Positions 35,397 through 48,900 of a stretch of 64,000 bases of DNA are shown here, one piece after another. Position numbers and translations under genes: made by a program. Below the pieces are notes generated by a model. The model did no database searches and was not told the origin of the DNA. It saw nothing but the letters and a program-made list of their open reading frames with translations. The stretch's first letter is position 1. Each line of letters starts with the position of its first letter. This stretch comes from Dasypus novemcinctus (lineage: Eukaryota > Chordata > Mammalia > Cingulata > Dasypodidae), in the NCBI RefSeq assembly GCF_030445035.2, contig NC_092216.1:17113405-17177404 (forward strand), given 5' to 3'.

Positions 35397-37165
35397 TAAC
35401 AGCCATATATTTTTAATTTTTAAATTTTTCTGTTATTGATTTATAGCTTTATGCTCTTATGATAATAACATTTGCTCTGAATTTTCAGTCTTTTAAATTT
35501 ATTGATTCTTGTTTTGTCACCCAATGTGTAATCTATCCTGGAAAATGATCCATGGCCACTGGAGAAAAATATATATCTTGTTTTGGGGATTCTAACCTAA
35601 TAACTTGAAAAGAATCTAACTTAGGTTCAATAGCATACTTTCTCTGCTTGGATATCCCTCTATTTCCCTCTCTTCTTGTTGTCCTTGCCCTATATTACTT
35701 TATATTTTAAACACCATATTCAGGAAATGCACTGTTTTTCTTGCTCCACTGTGTTCTGACTTTTACAGGAATTAAAGAGTAGAGAAACAGATTGAGAATA
35801 CAGTACTGTTGGGATTTTAAACATACTTTCCTTATTAGAGAATTTGTGGGTTTACAGAACAACTGTCATTAAAATACAGAATTCTCATATATCACCCTAT
35901 GCATTGGTATAGGATATTTGTAACAATTGATAATAGTACATTTAAAATTTGTTCTACTAATTAAATTCCATGAGTTAGCCTAGGGTTCACTGATTGTGAA
36001 GTACAGTTCCACAGAGTTTTTAAAATATGTTATCCTGTCACTATATATAAAAATCTAACGTTTCCCTTTTAATCCTATTGAGATGTATATTTCAGTGCTG
36101 TTACTTGCATACACAATTAACAATGTGCTAACATCACAATCATCCATTACAGAAACATTTTCACCACAAAGGTCCATTACCTGAGTATTTCCATATTTCC
36201 AAATAGGAACCATGTTCATTTTAAGGCTTAACTTTCTATTCTCTATCAGCAATCTATCCCATGGTGACACATACTCACCATTGATATTGGTCTTGTAGAA
36301 TGAATTTGGTGGTGTTTCTTCTTCAATTTCTTTGAAGAGTTAAAGGTGAAATGGAGTTGTCTCCCTGAAATATTATGTAGAATTCCCTGGTGAAGTAATC
36401 TTTTTTTGTCTTTTCTCTTTTGGAAGTTTTTACATTACTGATTCAGTCTCTTCATTGGGAACAGGTTTGTTGAGATCTATTTTTTGAGTTGGTACAGATG
36501 GTTTGGGTGTTTGTATGTATTCATTTCATCTAGGCTATCTAATTTATTTCATACTATTGCTCATACTAACCTCTTAGAGTCCTGTTTATTTCAGGGGAGT
36601 TAGTAGTAATAATTTCTTTTTCATTTCTAATTTTAGTTATTTGTATACTATTCCTTTTTTGTTGTTGTTAATTTTATTTATCTTTTCAAAGAACCAAAGT
36701 TTGGTTTTGTTGCTTCACTGTCTATTTTGTCTATTCCATATATCTCCATTCATTTTGCCTTTTCCTGCATTCTCATTTTGGGTTTGGTTTCCTCTTTTTT
36801 CCTAGTTATTTCAGTTTTAAGGTTATGTCTCTGCTTTGAAATCTTTCTTCTTTTCCAATGTAAACATTTAAAGCTACAGATTTCACTCTCAGCACTGCCT
36901 TTGCTGCTCCCATAAGTTTAGTATGTTACTTGCCTCAAGACATTTCCTAATTTTGCTTTTGATATTTTCTTTAACCCATTGGATGTTTATAGTATTTTGT
37001 TTAGATTCCAAAGATTTGTGAATTTCTCATTTCTCACTATTTCTTGTGTCTTTGAATTTAAGATGAGTCTGTTGAAGACAGCATATACTTCAGTCATGTC
37101 TTTTTTATCCATTTTGCCAATCTGTCCCTTTAATGGAGAGTTTAAAACATTTACATTTTTCTCTT
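35397..37165 (-). pseudogene. Antisense L1 ORF2 with embedded older L1 3' UTR
   Basis: 35397-35795 and 36300-37165 read in reverse as L1 ORF2 (endonuclease-RT linker and RT N-terminal region). 35796-36300 is an antisense L1M-like 3' UTR, recognisable by GTGGGTTTACAGAA and TTCATTAAA-type blocks. The frame is fully decayed. This continues the old L1 cut at 24188. Confidence 0.65.
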
Positions 37166-38110
37166 TTTAATTATATTTCATTTTTAAAGAAGATTTAGAT
37201 TACATAAATGTTGCATGAAAAACAAGAGAGATTTCCAATATGCTGCATTTCCTCCCCTTTCCACTTTCCCACATTCTTTTCAGTGTGGTACATTTGGTAC
37301 AATTGATGAACTCATATTGAAGCATTGCTACTAACCATAGACAACAGTTTACATTACAGTTTGCACTCTGTCTCACACAATTTTGTGTTTTGACAAAATA
37401 TACAATGGCATGGATCTGTCACTGCAATGTCAGGTAGGACAATTCCAATGTCCTGAAAATGCCACCATATTACACCTATCCTTCTCTCTACCATCCCTCA
37501 GAACTTCTGGTGGCCACTGCCCTTACATCAATGAAAAGAGTTCTTCCATTGCTGTAATAATAATATGTCTGTAGTAGACTAAAAAGAAGTCTATTTTAGT
37601 CCATTGTGCATTCCCCAGTCTAGAGGATTTGGAGATGGTGATACCCACTCTACTTCTAGTTGAGACCTCTTAGGGTGAATGGATGGAACTATCTTTCTTG
37701 CAGTTGCAGACACTCTCTTTCCTTGGGATAGTCATTGTCCATCATAATATCTTTGTTGTTTGTTCTTGGTGAGTCCAATGAACTGGAGAATAAGTGTCAC
37801 AACTGCTGAAATTTACACTCAACTGGCCAATGGATCCAAAGATTTCAGTCTCTGAGACATATATTTATCAAGTGTAGTGCTAATTATAGTTTCAACTAAA
37901 AGGATTAGAAGAGTCATATGTAGAGGATCTATAAATGAATCTAAGTGTTATACTGAGGGACATAAATTCCAAAGTAAGGCTCACTGACGGGGTGCTGAAT
38001 TCCTGAGCTGTTTGCCCTGCTATAGTTTCTGGATATCTCAAGAGCTGTCAGACACCCAGCTATTTAAGGTACTGTTGATTGTGATAGGCACTTTCTTCCA
38101 TTGCCGGAAT
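37166..38110 (-). mobile_element. Antisense L1 3' UTR
   Basis: The reverse complement resembles the long L1 3' UTR in a diverged form, for example the CAATGAACTGGAGAATAAG phrase reversing to a TTCATTGGACTCACC phrase like that at 33419-33435 and 34600. 37180-37590 also matches 46000-46360, which lies at another antisense L1 end. Confidence 0.6.
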
Positions 38111-39735
38111 AGTAATGCCTACCTCAGTACATAGTTGCATTTCCATATTTTTGCTTTTAATAAATCTTTTGTCTTTCTTTTCCTCAGCAGGATTCATTTC
38201 AAGAGATTTTTCTTTGAATTTACTAATTCTGTCTTCTTCCCCATCCAGCCAAGTTCTGAATCTCCTGGGAACTTTTCATTTCATGTATTTTAGTATTCAA
38301 CTCCAGCAGTTTTTCAGTACCTCTTAAAATTTTCTCTCTTTACTAAGATTCTCATATCAGTTATTAATTCTTTTCCCAATATCTGTTAGTTATTTCTCAG
38401 ATTTCCTTTATCTCCTTGAGCACTTTTAATATTATTTATTAGAGGCTTTGCTCAGTATGTACAAATTCTTGTCTTTTTCTTCAATGTTTTCTGAATTAGT
38501 ATACTTTTCCCTATATGGGCCATGATTTCCTCTTTTTTGGGGGGGTGTTTTGGTATGTATTTGTCATATATTCTTTTCTACACACGATATATTTTAATAT
38601 TTTAAAAGCTTAACTCTAGAGTTCATCTCATGAAATGTCTGTTTCTTGCTAGAAACTACTGCCAGTAAGATATTTTCTTGAGCTTCATGCTCTCTATCAG
38701 AAAAGTCTGCCCAAGGCAAATGTAGTGTACATGTTTCCCCCTGCCAGTCTGGAAACTGTCTTCTTGTAGGAGTTGCTTGTTTGTTAGTTTGCAGCTTCCA
38801 AGGATGTACAATCCTCTCTTCTGAGTTTGAAGTTGCAGGCCTTTGCCCTGCAGCTCTCTGCCTCTGTAATTTCTTATATTCCTTTCATTGTCTCAAGCTT
38901 TTTTGCCTAGATGACAAATTCTGGGAAAAGGGGTATGCCAGAGAAAACTTTCTCAAGTCAGTCTTTACCAACTGAAACAGAGACTGATCTCCACCCAATG
39001 GTAACATATTAGCTCCAACATGCCTTGGGGAGAGGATCAGGAAGGCCACCAAATATCTCCTCGGAAGCCTTGAGGAAGCTCAGTATCATCATGTCTCTAC
39101 TGCATCCACCCCAGTCTAGGGCAGATTTAAACAATAATTGCCACTACTCTGGTTCTGTCATACTGAAGCAATGCTGTCGCAGATCTCAAACCCCAGTGAT
39201 CCAAAATCTCTAATCAAAAGATTAGATAGTTCAGTGGTTAGTTTTGCCTACCTCCGTTCTTAGGGAAGAGGAATTTTATGTCTCTTGCTATCACCAGTAG
39301 CGCTCCAGGGGCTGAGCCTCCTAGTGACCTGCCATAAGAGGAGGATGCATGCCAGGAGTCACCACACCTGGAAAAAATAGATCTATAATTATTCTTCTCT
39401 GGGTTTCATTTTAATATTTTAGGAAGACAAAGAGGATTCTACACCAAAAATGATAAAACTGACTTCTAAAACTTACCTACATGTGCCTTTGAGTTACTCT
39501 CTAACATACTTTCATTTCACCAAAAAGAACTTCCTTTACCAATTTTGTAGTATAGGTCTCCCGTATTTTTTTTATTTTATTTTATAGCAGAATATGTTAT
39601 TTTGTCCTTCAGCCATGGAAGATAGTTTTGCCAGTCATAGAATTCTTGGTTCACATTTTATTTTACTTTCAGCACTTTAAGTATGTTATCCTGCTGTCTC
39701 TGGATTCCCCAATTTCTGATGAGAAATTGGCAATT
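38111..39735 (-). pseudogene. Antisense old L1 5' region and ORF1 remnants
   Basis: T-rich sequence typical of reversed old L1 ORF1 and 5' sequence, including phrases like TTGAGTTTG, AAGATAGTTTTGCCAGTCATAGAATTCTTGG (positions 39625-39655) and many short reversed motifs. No frame remains. Confidence is limited because no intact copy in the window covers all of it. Confidence 0.5.
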
Positions 39736-40085
39736 ATAAGTCAATTACAAGGGTAATCCAGCTTGATATCACCTTTACTAAATGTATAAAACTATTAGAT
39801 CGCAAATCAGCAAGGAAATAAAAGACTTGAATATCCCAAGTAGACATAAAAGACATGCACATAATGGGGATCAAATTTGTCTGGTGGTAACTTGAGGGAC
39901 TTGCTGTCCCAGAAGTTGCCTTACATATGGAATATTGGTAGGACAGTCAAGTGGCCACCAGTGGCAAGGGATTTCTGGCTGCAGGACAGATAGTGCATTT
40001 TTTGATTTGGTACAATTATCAATATCCAATAAAACAGCTTTTTTTATCTCCTCAAGAGAAATTGCACCCATTCCACTGTAACTCC
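39736..40085. other. Unassigned stretch with a 66-codon minus-strand frame
   Basis: Lies between antisense L1 pieces. A minus-strand frame at 39871-40071 encodes an unrecognised 66-residue sequence containing HWWPLDCPTNIPYVRQLLGQ. It has no homology I recognise and no splice context. It could be a scrap of a processed pseudogene or a retroelement. Confidence 0.35.
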
Positions 40086-40635
40086 TCTTCCACAGCCCTT
40101 TTCCACCTCTAATATTATCTCTTTGAAATTTGTTCTATGCTTTTTATAACTCAATATCACACAATAACATCTTTTTGTGTCAATCTTATTTCACCTTGAT
40201 GTCTTGAAGGCTCATCCATATGCTACCATGTTTCAGAACATCATTCCCTTTAATCGCTGAGTTATAGTGTATTGTGGGAATATACCATACATTGTTTATC
40301 CATTATTTATTATATATCCATTCATCTGTAGCTTCCACATTTTGGTTATTGTTAATAATATTGTCAGTAACTTTAATTTACTAACATGTTACTGAGGACC
40401 TTGCTTTTAATTACTTGATGCATATAAGAAGAAATTGGATCACCAGGTCATATATTAATCACACACAAAATTTTCTGAGGAAATGCTACACTGTTTTACA
40501 CAGCTACTTCACCATTTTATAGTCTTACAAACAAAAAAAGAATGTTCTTATTTCTCCAAATCCTCTCCTACATTTCTAATTTTCTAATTTTTTATAGTAC
40601 TCATTTCAGTGAGTATGTAATGGCATGTCATTGTG
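40086..40635 (-). pseudogene. Antisense L1 ORF2 end and 3' UTR
   Basis: Reverse of an old L1 3' part, including phrases matching 43060-43400 and 56230-56460 (TAACATGTTACTGAGG, CACCATTTTATAGTC, ATTTCTCCAAATCC). It is cut at 40635 by the insertion that follows and resumes at 41342. Confidence 0.6.
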
Positions 40636-41349
40636 TTTTTTTTTCTTTTTTTCTTTTAAATGTTACATTAAAAAAAATATGAGGTCACCATATACACCCA
40701 AGCTTCCCTACCCCACTCTTCCCACATCAACAACATTTTCCATCATGGTGGCACACTCACTGCACCTGGTGAATACATTTTGGAGCACTGCTGCACCATG
40801 CGGACAGTGTCTACATTGTAGTCTATAATCACCCCATTCCACCCAGTGGGCCATGGCAGGACAAACAAGGTCCAGAAACTGTCCCTGCTGCACCACCTGG
40901 GACAACCCTCCTGAAAATGCACCCACATCATATCTCTTCTTCCCTCTCCCTACATTCAGTAGCTACCATGGCCAATTTCTCCACATCAATATTACAATTT
41001 CTTCCCTTACTAATCAAAATAGTTCCCCAGCAGAACACCAGTAAGTCCACTCTAGTCTACACTCTATTTCTCCATCCTGTGGACCCTGGGATGGTTAAGC
41101 CCAGTCCCCCTCTACATCAAGAGAGGGCTTAGATTCCACGTGGATGAGGATGCAATTCTGCATGCAATTGTAGGCACTCTTGGCTCCCCGGTGTGATGGT
41201 TGATCTTTTTCACCTCCTTGTTAGCTGGCCAGATGATAGGAGTTGCAAGTCTGCTGTTGCTCAGGGTCTGGTTGGGCCCATAAAGATATGCTCAATATCA
41301 TAACTATTAGATCCTTGAAAATCAAAAGCACAAACCCATACTCATTGTG
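40628..41349 (-). mobile_element. Antisense L1 3'-end insertion with target duplication
   Basis: 40636-41278 is an L1 3' UTR terminal module in reverse (T-rich tail at 40636-40660, then blocks matching 34600-35180 reversed). TCATTGTG flanks it at 40628-40635 and 41342-41349. At its 5' end (41279-41333) it carries an inverted copy of the flanking target DNA, described in the next entry. It arose by L1 retrotransposition with 5' truncation. Confidence 0.8.
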
Positions 41350-41399
41350 CTTTTGATTTTCAAGGATCTAATAGTTATGATATTGAGCATATTTTTATG
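41279..41399. repeat. 55-base near-perfect inverted repeat
   Basis: Arms 41279-41333 and 41345-41399 are reverse complements with one mismatch (41285 against 41393) and an 11-base spacer. The inner 48 bases are perfect. The right arm is part of the old antisense L1 that was the insertion target; the left arm is an inverted copy of it lying inside the insertion junction. Confidence 0.95.
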
Positions 41400-43445
41400 T
41401 GCAGTTTGAAATTTGTTCATCTTTTTGAAATGTCTGTTAAAATATTTTGCCCATTTTAAAATGGGTTGTCTTCCTGTTGTTAAGTTACTGATTTTTATAT
41501 ATTGTGGATATTAAACTCTTATGGACTATATGATTTCCCAATATATTCTCCCATTGAATAGGCTATGTTTTTACTTTTATGATAAAGTCCTTTGATGCAC
41601 AAGTATTTTAAATTTTGTAGAGGTCATATATATTCATTTTTCCTTTTGTTTGTCTTTTTAATGTTTAGTAAAGAAACCATTGCCTAAAACAAGATCCTAA
41701 ACAAGCTTTCTTATTCTTTCTTCTTGGGGTTCTAATGTTCTGGTTCTTAAATTTTGGGTCTTCAAACAATTCATATTTAATTTTTCTATACAGTATAAGG
41801 AAAGGGTTCATTTTCATTCCTTTGTTCATGAATATCCAATTTTCCAAGTACTATGTGTTGAAGAGACGACTCTACCAATTGAGTGGATTTCCCACCCTTG
41901 TCCAAATTAGATGACATAAAAGTATGGGTTAGTTTCTGAACAGTCAATTTATTTCTCTGGGCTATATATCTTTCCCTCTGCTTATATGATGGTATTTTGA
42001 TTCCTGTTTCTCATTTTACTTATTAAAGAAGTTGTACAATCATGCATAATATACAGAATTCCCATACCACTCCACTACCACCTTGCCTTATTGTGGAATA
42101 TTTGTTATAATTTGAAAGCATATTCTCAAAACATTACTGCAAACTATAACCTGCATCTTATATTTGGTGCATTTTTCCCATAAAATATCCTATTATTGAC
42201 ACAATGTATAAGTATTATATATTTGTTTTAGTTCATGAGAGAATGTTCTTATATATGTATTTTCAGCCAAAGTTCATCATCAACCATACGGTTCACTGTG
42301 TTATACAGCCTCCAGCCTGGAATAACCTATAATAACCTATCCAAAGTCTGCACTCAGTGGTGCCTAGTGTCATTTTACAGAATTGCTTCTGTCATTACCT
42401 CAGTCAATTTTAGAGCATTTTCCTTACTCAATTAGAAAAAAATCCAATCCCATACTCCCTTACATCCTTATAGCTCACTACTGTTGACTCTTAGCATTGA
42501 TATAATAGTTTTTTGCCATTGCTGCAAATATATTACAATATTACTGTTACTAAACTCCATAAGTTACATTAATTGTATTTTCATGCAGTACTATATTCTT
42601 AACAGCTTGTATAGTGGCATGTATGTGTTCTATTTCATAGAAGAACATTCTTGGACTTGTGCTATTAACCAAATCCTCATCCACCACTGAGTTCCCTGTG
42701 TTAGTTCTTAGATTATTCTCTAGTTTTCTTTAAATTGGCATTTATATCCCTTGACTACCCTTTGAGCCACAATCACATTTACAAATCAGCAGTTATAGTT
42801 ATAATCACTGTACATTACCATCAACTCTATCCATTGTCGCACATTTACAATCAACCTTATTAAAAATTCTACATACATTATCAACTCACTCTTCTCAACC
42901 TTTACCTTCTAGTAACCTCTACCCTAGATTTTAACTCCAAAATTTTAATCCTTGTATTTAATTTATATTAATTAGACCATATATCATTTGTTCTTTTATG
43001 TCTGATTTCCTTCACTCAATATGATTAAGGTTCATCCATATTATCATTGGTGTCCTGACTCCATTTCTTCTTACAGGTGACTAGTTTTCCATCATATGCC
43101 TATACCACAATTCATTTACCCATTCATTGGTTGATGGACACTTGGCTTGCTTCATTCATTTAGCAATTGTGAATAATGCCACTGCAAATATTGGTGTACA
43201 AATAGCTCACTACACTGCTTCCAGTTTTCCTGAATATAATCCGAATAGTGAGGCAGTTTGACCATATGGCAGTTCTGCATTTAGCTTCCTGAGGAACCAC
43301 CAAACTGTCTTCTACAGAGGCTGCACCATTGTACATCCCTACCAAGAATGAGTGTTCCTATTGCTCTACATCATCTCCAGCACTGTAGTCCTCTCTTTCT
43401 TCAATAATGGTCATTCTATATGTTCTGAATGATAATCTTGTAGTT
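41350..43445 (-). pseudogene. Antisense L1 ORF2 and 3' UTR pieces
   Basis: 41400-42010 reverses to the L1 ORF2 C-terminal half; the minus-strand frame at 41665-41847 is one small surviving piece. 42016-43060 is an L1M-like 3' UTR in reverse and 43061-43445 is another ORF2 end in reverse (the reversed CTATGAACATTGG type block near 43160-43200). At least two L1 copies are stacked head to tail. Confidence 0.6.
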
Positions 43446-45990
43446 TTTCCCCTATTTTTTCAATTTGAGAATTTGTAAATTAAGTAAACAATCATGTACA
43501 ATTTACAGGATTCTCATACTTTTCCCCACAAGCACTTTACATTGTTGTGACACTTTTATCACAAATGATTCAAGAATAGCTTCAAAATATTACCATCTCT
43601 ATAGATCATAGCTTATATTTGGTGTATTTTCATACAGAACATCCTAATATAAATGCCATGTAATCATATTGAATTTTTGTTGTAGTTCATGAGAGATTGT
43701 TTTCATATTTTTACTCTTAACCTCAAGGCTCATTGTTTTGTACAGTACCCTGTATTGTCCAATCCATCCAAAGTATACATACACTCAGTGACTCTCAGTA
43801 CCATCACAGACCTTTCCTATTATTAACACAGAATGTTTTCCTTACTCCAGAAGGAAAACTCCTATATCATCTTACATCCCTCATTATTGGCTATTAGCAT
43901 TGATAAGAGTACCTTCTTTACTATTGGTGTAAAAATATTACAAAACTACTGTTAATGTTATACATTACATTAGATGCATTTTTCGAATATATGTCCATTT
44001 TCTTAACACCTTGAAACAGAGGAACACACTTGTATTTGTACTGTTAACCACAATCATCCTTCACCCCTGAAGTCATGTTTCATAGTCCCTGGATTATCCT
44101 CTAGCTTCCATTCAATTGATGGCAATCTTCATAGACTAGCACTTTCAGCCAAAATCACATACACTTTATCACGTTGAGATATTTCCTTCTATTCCCATCT
44201 TTGAAGTGTTTTTCTATACATAAAGGGTCCTATATTTTGTCAAGTACCTTTATTGCCTCAATCAAAAGGATCATGTGATCTTTCTTCTTCAGTTTTTTAA
44301 TGTGCTGAATTACACTGCTTGATTTTCTTTGTGGTAAGCCACCCTTGCAAGCCTGGGATAAAATCCAGTTGATCACTATGACCAGTCCTTCTGTTATGCT
44401 GCTGGATTCTATTGGCAATAAATTGGAAAGGATTTTTGCATCTGTATTTATTTGGGAAATGAATATGTAATTTTATTTTATCATAATATCTTTATCTGGC
44501 TTTGGCATTAGGATAATTTTTGGATTCCAGGATTGAGTTTGGTAGCATTAACTTTATTGAATGTTGGGAGAAGACTTAGAGCAAGATTGTATAAAATAAT
44601 CTTTGAATGTTTGCTAGTATTCAGCTTTGAGGCCCTTTGGTCATTGGTCTTTTATGTTTTGATATTTTTTATGACTTTCAATCTGTTTACTTGTGAAAAA
44701 ATTTTTAAGTCATGTATTATCTTCTAGAGTCAGTGTAGGTTGTTCATGCCTTTCTGGGAACATGTCCATTTCATCTACAGTGTCTAGTTTGTTGGCATAC
44801 ATTTGTTTGTAGTACCCTTTTAGGTCTTTTTACTTCTGTGGAGTAATAATGTACTACCACTCATTTCTGTATTTGCATCTTGTCTTTTTGTCAGTCAAGC
44901 TAATGATTTGTCAATTTTGTTAATCTTTCAAAGACCCAACAACAGTTTTGTTGATCCTCTCTATTGTTTTGTTGTTGTTTTTGTTCTCAATTTCATTTAT
45001 TTCTGCTTAATTTTTGTGTTCTTCTGTTTACTTTGGGATTAGTCTACTATTAATTTTCTGTAACCCTCCAGGTATGTTGTTAGGTCTTTAATTTTAACTA
45101 CATATTCCTTTTATAATGTAGGCACTTAGCTTAGCAAATTTTCCTTTCAGCACTGCCTTTCCTACATCCCATAAATTTTGCTTTGTTGTCTTCCTCTTTT
45201 CATTCATCTTGATATACTTTATGATTTATCTTGCAATTCGTTCTTTGGCCAAATGGTTGTATAAGACTGTGTTGTTTAACCCCCATACCATTGTGCATTT
45301 TCCAGGCCTCTACCAGTTACTGATTTCTAGCTTCATCAGAGAAAGATGAAATATCAAAAGATAATTTCGATATTTTTAAATTTATTGATTCCTGTTTTGT
45401 AATCCAACAGAAAAATCCATGGGCATTTCATAAAATGTGTGTACTGTTTTTTGGGGGTACATTGTTCTGTAGATATCTGTTAGGTGTAGTTTATTTATCA
45501 AATTACTCAATTTCTCTATTTCCTTCATGATATTCTGTGTTGATGGTCTATTTATTGATATGAATGCTGTATTGAAATCTCCCATTATGATTGTAGAGAA
45601 ATCTCTTTCACTCTTCACTTGGCCAGCATTTATCTTATGAATTTTGGCACTCTGGTTAGGTGCATAGATATATATGGTAGATATTTCTTCTGGTTAGATT
45701 GCCCTTTTAAATAATATATAATGTCCTTCTTTGGCTCTTATAACAGCTTTGCATTTAAAAGCTATTTTGTCTGATATTTTTTGTTTACTGTTGCATGAAA
45801 GAACTTTTTCTAGTCTTTCTCTTCCAAAGTATTTGTATCCTTGGGTATAAGATAAGTTTCTTGTAGACAGCATAAAGATGGTTCATTTTTAAAACCAATT
45901 CTACCAGGATGCATGTTCTGATTGGGGATTTTAATCCATTAACAATTTAATATTATTACTGTAAAAACAGTACTTTACCCATTTTTCTCA
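43446..45990 (-). pseudogene. Antisense L1 3' UTR and ORF2
   Basis: 43446-44165 repeats the 3' UTR type seen at 42016-42720 (matching phrases such as GTAGTTCATGAGAGA and TTGTATTTGTACTGTTAACCA). 44166-45990 reverses to ORF2 running from RT to endonuclease; the minus-strand frame at 45382-45618 keeps the endonuclease MGDFNTAFISI segment. All frames are broken. Confidence 0.7.
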
Positions 45991-48900
45991 TATTATACAT
46001 TTTATTTTTTAAAAAGTTTTAGATTACAGAAAAGTTTAATGAAAAATATAGTGAATTCCCATATACTCCACTTCTACTCCTTCACATTTTTCCCTATTAA
46101 TAATACCTTACATCAATTGATAAGCAAATATTGAAACATTGCTACTAACTAAAGTCTATAATTTACTTTATGGTTTACAATTTGCAGTGTACAATTTTAT
46201 AAGTTTTGACAAAATGTAAATAGCCTGTAATCGTCATTGCAATGTAACACAGAACAATTCCAACACCCTCAAGCATGCCCTATATTCCAATTACTTTTCC
46301 CTTGCTCTCCTCTCAGCACTGTCTTTATATCAATGTTATAGGTTCTTCTATTACTACAATGATAATCTTTGGTCTATGGTTGCATTCCTCCCTTATATTC
46401 ATTCATTCCTCAATCTTGAGGATATTTTCTCCCATTAAGTAGGCCTCCTTTTCACGTCCTTGACAAACTCCGTTGAAGTATAAGAGTTTACATTTTGAGG
46501 AGGTCCTTTTTATCTGTGTTTTTTTTTTTCATTGCTTGTAATTTCAGTTTAAAATTTATAAAACCATTTTCTATTACAAGATTACATAGCTGTTTCCCTA
46601 CATTATCTTCTAGCATCTGTGTAGTCTTGCTTTTTATATTTGGGTCTTTGATACATATGTAGTTAAGTTTTGTATAAGGCATGAGATATTGATCCTCTTT
46701 TATTATTTTGGGCATGGCTATCCAATTCTCCAAAAACCATTAGCTGATGACATTATTCTGCATCAGTTAGTAGGCTTAGTGGCTTATTGAATAACAGTTG
46801 GCCATATATGTACGGGTCTATATCTGAATTCTCAGTTTGGTTCCATTGGCCAGTATGTCCATCTTTTGCCAGTATCATGTGGTTTTGACCACTGCAGCTT
46901 TAGAGTATGCTTCAAGTCAGGTAGAACGTTTCCTCCGATTTTGCTTTTCCTTTCAACTTGTTTTGGCTAATTTGAGGGTGACTTACCCTTCCAAATTAAT
47001 TTAATAATTGCCTTATCCAGTTTGTAAAATGTGCTATTGGAACTTTATTAGGATTGTGTTGAATGTGGAAATCATTTACATAAGATGACATCATACTGAT
47101 ATTTAGCCTTCCCATTCATTCACATGGAATATATTTCCATTTATTTCAATCTTCTTTGATTTCCTTTAGCAATGTAATGTCATTTTCTATACACAAGTCC
47201 TTAACATCATGAGTTAAGTTTATTCTTTGATATACAATTAATTATTTTCCACTGTATATTGAATTTTTTCTTGATTTCCTACTCAGATTGCTCATTATTA
47301 GGATAAAGAAATAATACTGAATTTTGTGTTGATCTTTTTTCCTGACTACTTTGCCAAACTCATTTATGAGTTCTAGAAACTTTGTTGTAGATTTTCTGGG
47401 ACTTTCTAAGTATATAATTATGTCATCTGCAAATACTGAAAGTTTTACTTCTTCCTTTGGATTCACTTTATTTGTGAATTTGGATTCACTTTACTGCTTT
47501 TTCTTGCCTGAGTGCTTGAACAAGTACTTTTAATGCAATGTTAAATAAGAGAGGTAACAATGGGCAACCTTGATCTTAGAGGGAACGCCTTTAGCATTTC
47601 ACCATTGACTATGATGTGAAATGCTAAATGATATGCCCTTTAATATGTTGAGGAAATTTCCTTCTAATCCTGTCTTTAGATGTGCTTTTATCAAGAAAGG
47701 ATGCTCTCTTGTCAAATTCCTTTTTTGCATCGATAAATATGATAATGTGATTTTTCCTGCAGTCAAATGATATATTACATTAATTGATTTTGTTGAACCA
47801 CTCTTAAATACCTGGAATAAAATTCATTTGATCCTGGTATCTAATTCAGTTGATGTGTTATTGAATATGATAGCAAGTATTTTTTGAGGATATTTGCATC
47901 TAAGTCCTTTAAAGAGATTGGTGTGTAGTTTTCTTTCCTAGTAGCATATCTATGTAGCTTTTGTATTAGGGTGATGTTGACACCATAGATTGAGTTAGAT
48001 AGTGTTCCCTCCTCTTCTTTTTTAAAGAGTTTTAGCAGGATTGGTTTTAGTTCTTTCTGGAATGATTGGTAGAATTCATCTGTGAAGGCAACTGATCTTA
48101 GGCTCTTCTTATTGGAGAGGTTTCTGGTGATCAATTCAATTTTGTTACCTGTGATTTGTCTGATGAGTTCATCAATTTCTTCTTTCATCAAAGTAAGCTG
48201 CTTCTATGTTTCCATAAATTAGCCTATTTCATCTACATTGTTCACATTGTTGGCATTTAATTTTTCAAGTATGATGCTCTATTTCTGTTGGATCAGTGGT
48301 GATATCCACTCTTGTTGCTGACTTTATTTGCATCTTCTCTCTTTTTTTCATGTTTGTCTAGGTAAATGTATGCCAATTTTATTAATCCTCTCAGAGAACC
48401 AGCTTTTGTTTCATTAATTCTAATTGTTTTTTATTCTCAGTTTCATTTGTTTGGATTCTAATCTTTGTTATTTCCTTCTTTCTTCTTGCTTTGGGATTAG
48501 GTATTTTTTTTTTCCCCTCTAAGTGTGTAGCAAGGTTCTTGATATTAGATATTTTCTATTTTTTTATCTCAGCATTTAGGGTATAAATTTCCCTTTCAGC
48601 ACTGATTTACCTGCATACAATTAGTTTTGATATGTTTTGTTTCATTTTCACTTTTGTGAAGTAATTACTGATTCTCTTTAATTTCCTTCTTGACCTACTG
48701 CTTATGTTAGAATTTGCCTAGTCTAGTTTGGCCTTTTCTAGTTCTCCATCCTTTTTTGATTTATAGCTGCATTCTATTGTGTTCAGAACATGCTTTTTGT
48801 ATTAATTTCAATCTTCCTAAATTCACTGAGATTTTGTCTTATGATCCAGCATGTGATCTATCATGCAGAATGATCCATGAGCATTCAAGAAAAATGTATA

